14,705 nucleotides of DNA, taken from Caccocola sp964450835 (GTDB taxonomy: Bacteria; Synergistota; Synergistia; Synergistales; Synergistaceae). Made by a program: the position numbers and the translations under genes. Each line of letters starts with the position of its first letter. The first letter of the stretch is position 1. The notes beneath the pieces were generated by a model. The model ran no database searches, had not been told where the DNA came from, and worked only from the letters and a program-made list of their open reading frames with translations. The stretch spans positions 1 through 14,705 of the forward strand of contig CAYVEQ010000039.1 in the NCBI GenBank assembly GCA_964450835.1. The letters run 5' to 3'. Positions 13,021-14,705 of the stretch are shown here, piece after piece.

Positions 13021-13650
13021 TTACTTACCTCCGTTTTCATACATTGCTCTGTACTCGTCTGGGTGTTCCGACGAATACTTAAACCTCTCCGCCGGTGCCA
13101 TGGCGCGGAATTTCTCAAGCGTCATCGCCGCGGGCGGAACGTCTCCCCTTTCCGCGGGCTTCACGCCGCGCAATGTCTGCGCGCCCGCGCTCTCAAAGAG
13201 GAAGGACGTCTCTTTGCCTTCCGCCATTTTCTTTATCTCGGCGTCCAGCCCCTTGACCGTGCCGTCGTCGGACAGCTGCGCGCTTTTGAGGAAGTCCGCA
13301 AGCAGCGCGCGCGCCGCTGTGTTGTTTCTCGCTTTCGCCCCGGTCAGCGCAAGTTCCACGGCGTTGGCTATGCGCGTCTGTTTCATTTCCGCTTCGTGCG
13401 CTTTCTTCTGTTCCGCGTTGGCTGTCTGAAGCTCCGCTATCTGCTTTTTGAGAGCCTCAGCGTCCCCCGCCGAAGCCTTCAGCGTTTCCAGCTGTTTGTC
13501 ACGCTCGCCGACCGTCTTTTTGACCGCTTTCAGTTCGTCGTTGACCTCGTTAAACCTCGCCTTGGTCACAAAATCCCCGTCGAGCGATTCCATGACTTTC
13601 TTCGCCTGGTCTTCCGTCAACCCGATTTCAAGCAGCGTCTCTTTTGTCAT
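13021..13650 (-). CDS. GP20-type scaffolding protein
   Basis: This 209-residue protein matches the phage minor structural protein GP20/scaffold family. MTKETLLEIGLTEDQAKKVM and a G-D-F-V-T-K-A-R-F-N-E-V-N segment are the usual N-terminus. A coiled coil rich in Lys, Glu and Ala follows (about 30-95), then ALTGAKARNNTAARALLADF, and an end with MTLEKFRAMAPAERFKYSSE, H-P-D-E-Y-R-A-M-Y. It forms the internal scaffold on which the capsid assembles. The ATG at 13650 has GGAGGC at a good distance. An upstream TTG would add seven residues and overlap that SD. It is the first gene after the terminator at 13754-13777, but I find no convincing promoter in the roughly 100 bases between. Confidence 0.92.
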   Translation of the reverse strand: MTKETLLEIGLTEDQAKKVMESLDGDFVTKARFNEVNDELKAVKKTVGERDKQLETLKASAGDAEALKKQIAELQTANAEQKKAHEAEMKQTRIANAVELALTGAKARNNTAARALLADFLKSAQLSDDGTVKGLDAEIKKMAEGKETSFLFESAGAQTLRGVKPAERGDVPPAAMTLEKFRAMAPAERFKYSSEHPDEYRAMYENGGK

Positions 13651-13753
13651 TGTCTTTGCCTCCGTTCTCAAATACCTTTTTTACCGCGGGTAAGGAGCCG
13701 CGAATTTGATTTTGCCGCCCCGCTTTTCCGTCCCGGGCGCGGACGAGGGTATG

Positions 13754-13777
13754 AAAAAAGCCGCCTCTCCGGCGGCT
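13754..13777 (-). terminator. Rho-independent terminator upstream of the structural operon
   Basis: On the minus strand the perfect 7-base stem AGCCGCC / GGCGGCT with a 5-base loop is followed by TTTTTT (plus-strand A run 13754-13759). It lies 7 bases after the stop of the reading frame ending at 13784, and ends or attenuates transcription coming from the right before the scaffold gene. Confidence 0.85.
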
Positions 13778-13783
13778 CTGTAT

Positions 13784-13941
13784 CTAAAAAGAAATAGCGT
13801 TGTCTTTGAAAACCTGGTGCAGGGCCGTGGCTAGGCTCTGCACTTTGCCTTCGTCCTCCCAGATGTGAAAGCCCCTGAAGGTCGCATATGGCTCGGAACT
13901 TCTGTGACAGTGTATGTTATACCGAGTATGTTGAGCGTCAT
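13784..13941 (-). pseudogene. Short, possibly frameshifted small phage gene
   Basis: Two overlapping frames share this stretch. From ATG 13941, with GGAAGG upstream, 36 codons read MTLNILGITYTVTEVPSHMR and stop at 13831. This start resembles small phage proteins that open with a strand L-G-x-x-Y-x-V. In the other frame the part to 13784 reads RGFHIWEDEGKVQSLATALH and QVFKDNAISF, with the G+C-rich third codon positions of the neighbours. A single-base slip around 13880-13900 would join them into about 52 residues. An unbroken frame from 13993 exists, but its first half (Y-Y-A-Q-N-K-E-G-R-A-Y-D-A-Q-H) looks non-coding. I cannot tell mutation from sequencing error, and the function is unknown. 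Confidence 0.4.
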
Positions 13942-13977
13942 ACGCTCGCCCTTCCTTGTTTTGCGCATAATATAAGC

Positions 13978-13996
13978 ACGATGCGATGCGCATCGT
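13978..13996. repeat. Perfect inverted repeat ACGATGCG-ATG-CGCATCGT
   Basis: Two 8-base arms (13978-13985 and 13989-13996) with a three-base centre lie in the gap between the zinc-ribbon gene and the next small ORF. No clean T-run follows on either strand, so it may be an operator or mRNA-processing hairpin rather than a terminator. Confidence 0.6.
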
Positions 13997-14008
13997 ACCC
14001 AGTATCTT

Positions 14009-14188
14009 TTATATTCCGCGGCAAACCCGTTTCAAACACCCTTCTGTCGGACATTTAATTTCGTATGAATTTCCCGCTTCTCTGTATAAAAGCAGTTTGC
14101 CACACCTAGGGCATTTAACCTTTACATTAGGATTTTTCTCCTTTTCGTTGAGTGCCGACTGTTCCTCGGTTGTATACTTAGTAACCAT
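14009..14188 (-). CDS. Small zinc-ribbon protein (Com-like)
   Basis: This 59-residue ORF begins MVTKYTTEEQSALNEKEKNP and then has a zinc-ribbon pattern: CPRC at residues 26-29, CPTEGC at 46-51 and a further Cys at 56, ending R-V-C-R-G-I. The K-C-P-R-C-G-K-L-L plus I-K-C-P arrangement resembles Com, the zinc-finger translational activator of Mu mom, and small cysteine-rich proteins found near phage head genes. The start has AGGAGG (14201-14196) at ideal spacing and overlaps the preceding gene by 11 bases, so translation is coupled. It probably binds RNA or acts as a small regulator. That function is inferred from the zinc motif only. Confidence 0.82.
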   Translation of the reverse strand: MVTKYTTEEQSALNEKEKNPNVKVKCPRCGKLLLYREAGNSYEIKCPTEGCLKRVCRGI

Positions 14189-14705
14189 ATATTATCCTCC
14201 TGGCGGCTTCGTCATATTCGAGCATTTCTCCGGCATTCCTTGCACGGTCATACGCATCAACCATCAATAACGCTCTGTCTTCTTTGCTCAAATTCGGCGC
14301 TTTAACTGCTGCTTCATAGCTTGCTCTGAACTCATCACGCCAATCAGCAATGTTATATTCAGATGGGTAATGTAAAAAATGGCCATAATACTCATGTGCT
14401 AAAACTGCACGTACAGACATCCGATCTACTGCAATCGTTGACTCTTTGTCAGGGAAAATGTCTCCACAAATATTTATACACATATCGTCTTCTGAAAAAC
14501 TTGTTCGATTACCAGCATTAAATCTCAATAACGATTCATCAATTCCCAACAATTTTGCGTCAGCCTTAATACTTTCGATTTCATCATCCGTAAAATCATG
14601 AGCAACGGGCATCCTAGCACCATGAGCCATATTCCTACTGTCTATTATGCCACGTTCTTCAATCATCGGCAATCCAACCTTATCCCCTCCCTCAACGAAC
14701 GCCTT
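14178..14705 (-). CDS. C-terminal part of a phage protein with HEYYGH metallopeptidase-like motif
   Basis: The frame is open to the window edge (first codons K-A-F-V-E-G-G-D-K-V-G), so the 175 residues seen are the C-terminal part of a larger protein. An internal TTG should not be taken as the start. The notable segment is R-A-V-L-A-H-E-Y-Y-G-H-F-L-H-Y-P-S-E-Y, followed by WRDEFRASYEAAVKAPNLSK. The H-E-x-x-x-H arrangement with nearby acidic residues suggests metal binding and a zincin-like hydrolase. Similar C-terminal domains occur on minor head (SPP1 gp7/Mu F-like) proteins, which would suit a gene upstream of the scaffold. The DNA is clearly A+T-richer than the rest (about 38% G+C at 14401-14520, counted by hand), suggesting a recently acquired domain. 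Function uncertain. Confidence 0.65.
   Translation of the reverse strand, partial: KAFVEGGDKVGLPMIEERGIIDSRNMAHGARMPVAHDFTDDEIESIKADAKLLGIDESLLRFNAGNRTSFSEDDMCINICGDIFPDKESTIAVDRMSVRAVLAHEYYGHFLHYPSEYNIADWRDEFRASYEAAVKAPNLSKEDRALLMVDAYDRARNAGEMLEYDEAARRIIYGY

Noticed and set aside
1..14705. tRNA, rRNA or insertion sequence
   Set aside because: I saw no cloverleaf, rRNA-like stretch, transposase or terminal inverted repeats.

Overview
The window is mostly one block of the structural module of a contractile-tailed (myovirus-type) phage or prophage of the PBSX/Xkd kind. Almost everything is on the minus strand, so gene order reads from high to low coordinates. DNA is G+C-rich by eye (upper 50s percent), with strong Shine-Dalgarno (SD) sites and tight stop/start overlaps. 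Xkd-type tail genes, HicAB and type I-E-like CRISPR repeats would fit an anaerobic Gram-positive or Synergistota-like host. That host guess is inference only.

Layout from right to left. 14705-13784: the C-terminal part of a larger protein with an HEYYGH motif, in clearly more A+T-rich DNA, then a 59-residue zinc-ribbon (Com-like) protein, then a short and possibly broken gene, closed by a rho-independent terminator on the minus strand (13754-13777). 13650-9633: head module (GP20-type scaffold, major capsid protein, head-tail connector, unrecognised 222-residue protein, small fibre-like protein, head closure protein, HK97-gp10-like tail completion protein). 9646-6431: tail terminator, small conserved protein, tail sheath, tail tube, and the tail assembly chaperone pair with a textbook A AAA AAC slippery site placed directly before the first stop. 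6427-202: tape measure, XkdP-, XkdQ-, XkdR-, XkdS- and XkdT-like baseplate and hub genes.

Two things interrupt this module. First, a complete hicAB toxin-antitoxin cassette with its own near-consensus promoter, palindromic operator and terminator sits on the plus strand between the xkdR- and xkdS-like genes. Second, the left end is a junction: three type I-E-like CRISPR repeats (98-243) separate two broken phage genes. To the right the xkdT-like gene runs straight into a repeat and ends in 13 codons of array sequence. To the left is a piece of an xkdF-like protease gene on the opposite strand, which also stops being phage-like exactly where a repeat begins.

The junction geometry is the most interesting signal. 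The 32 bases of xkdT next to the repeat are followed by AAG, the classical type I-E PAM, exactly where a protospacer PAM should be. The last 32 bases of the xkdF piece lie where another spacer would lie. The simplest reading is that phage and array share spacer/protospacer sequences and were joined there, by assembly or possibly by recombination. If so, this phage is the target of a type I-E array in the same sample.
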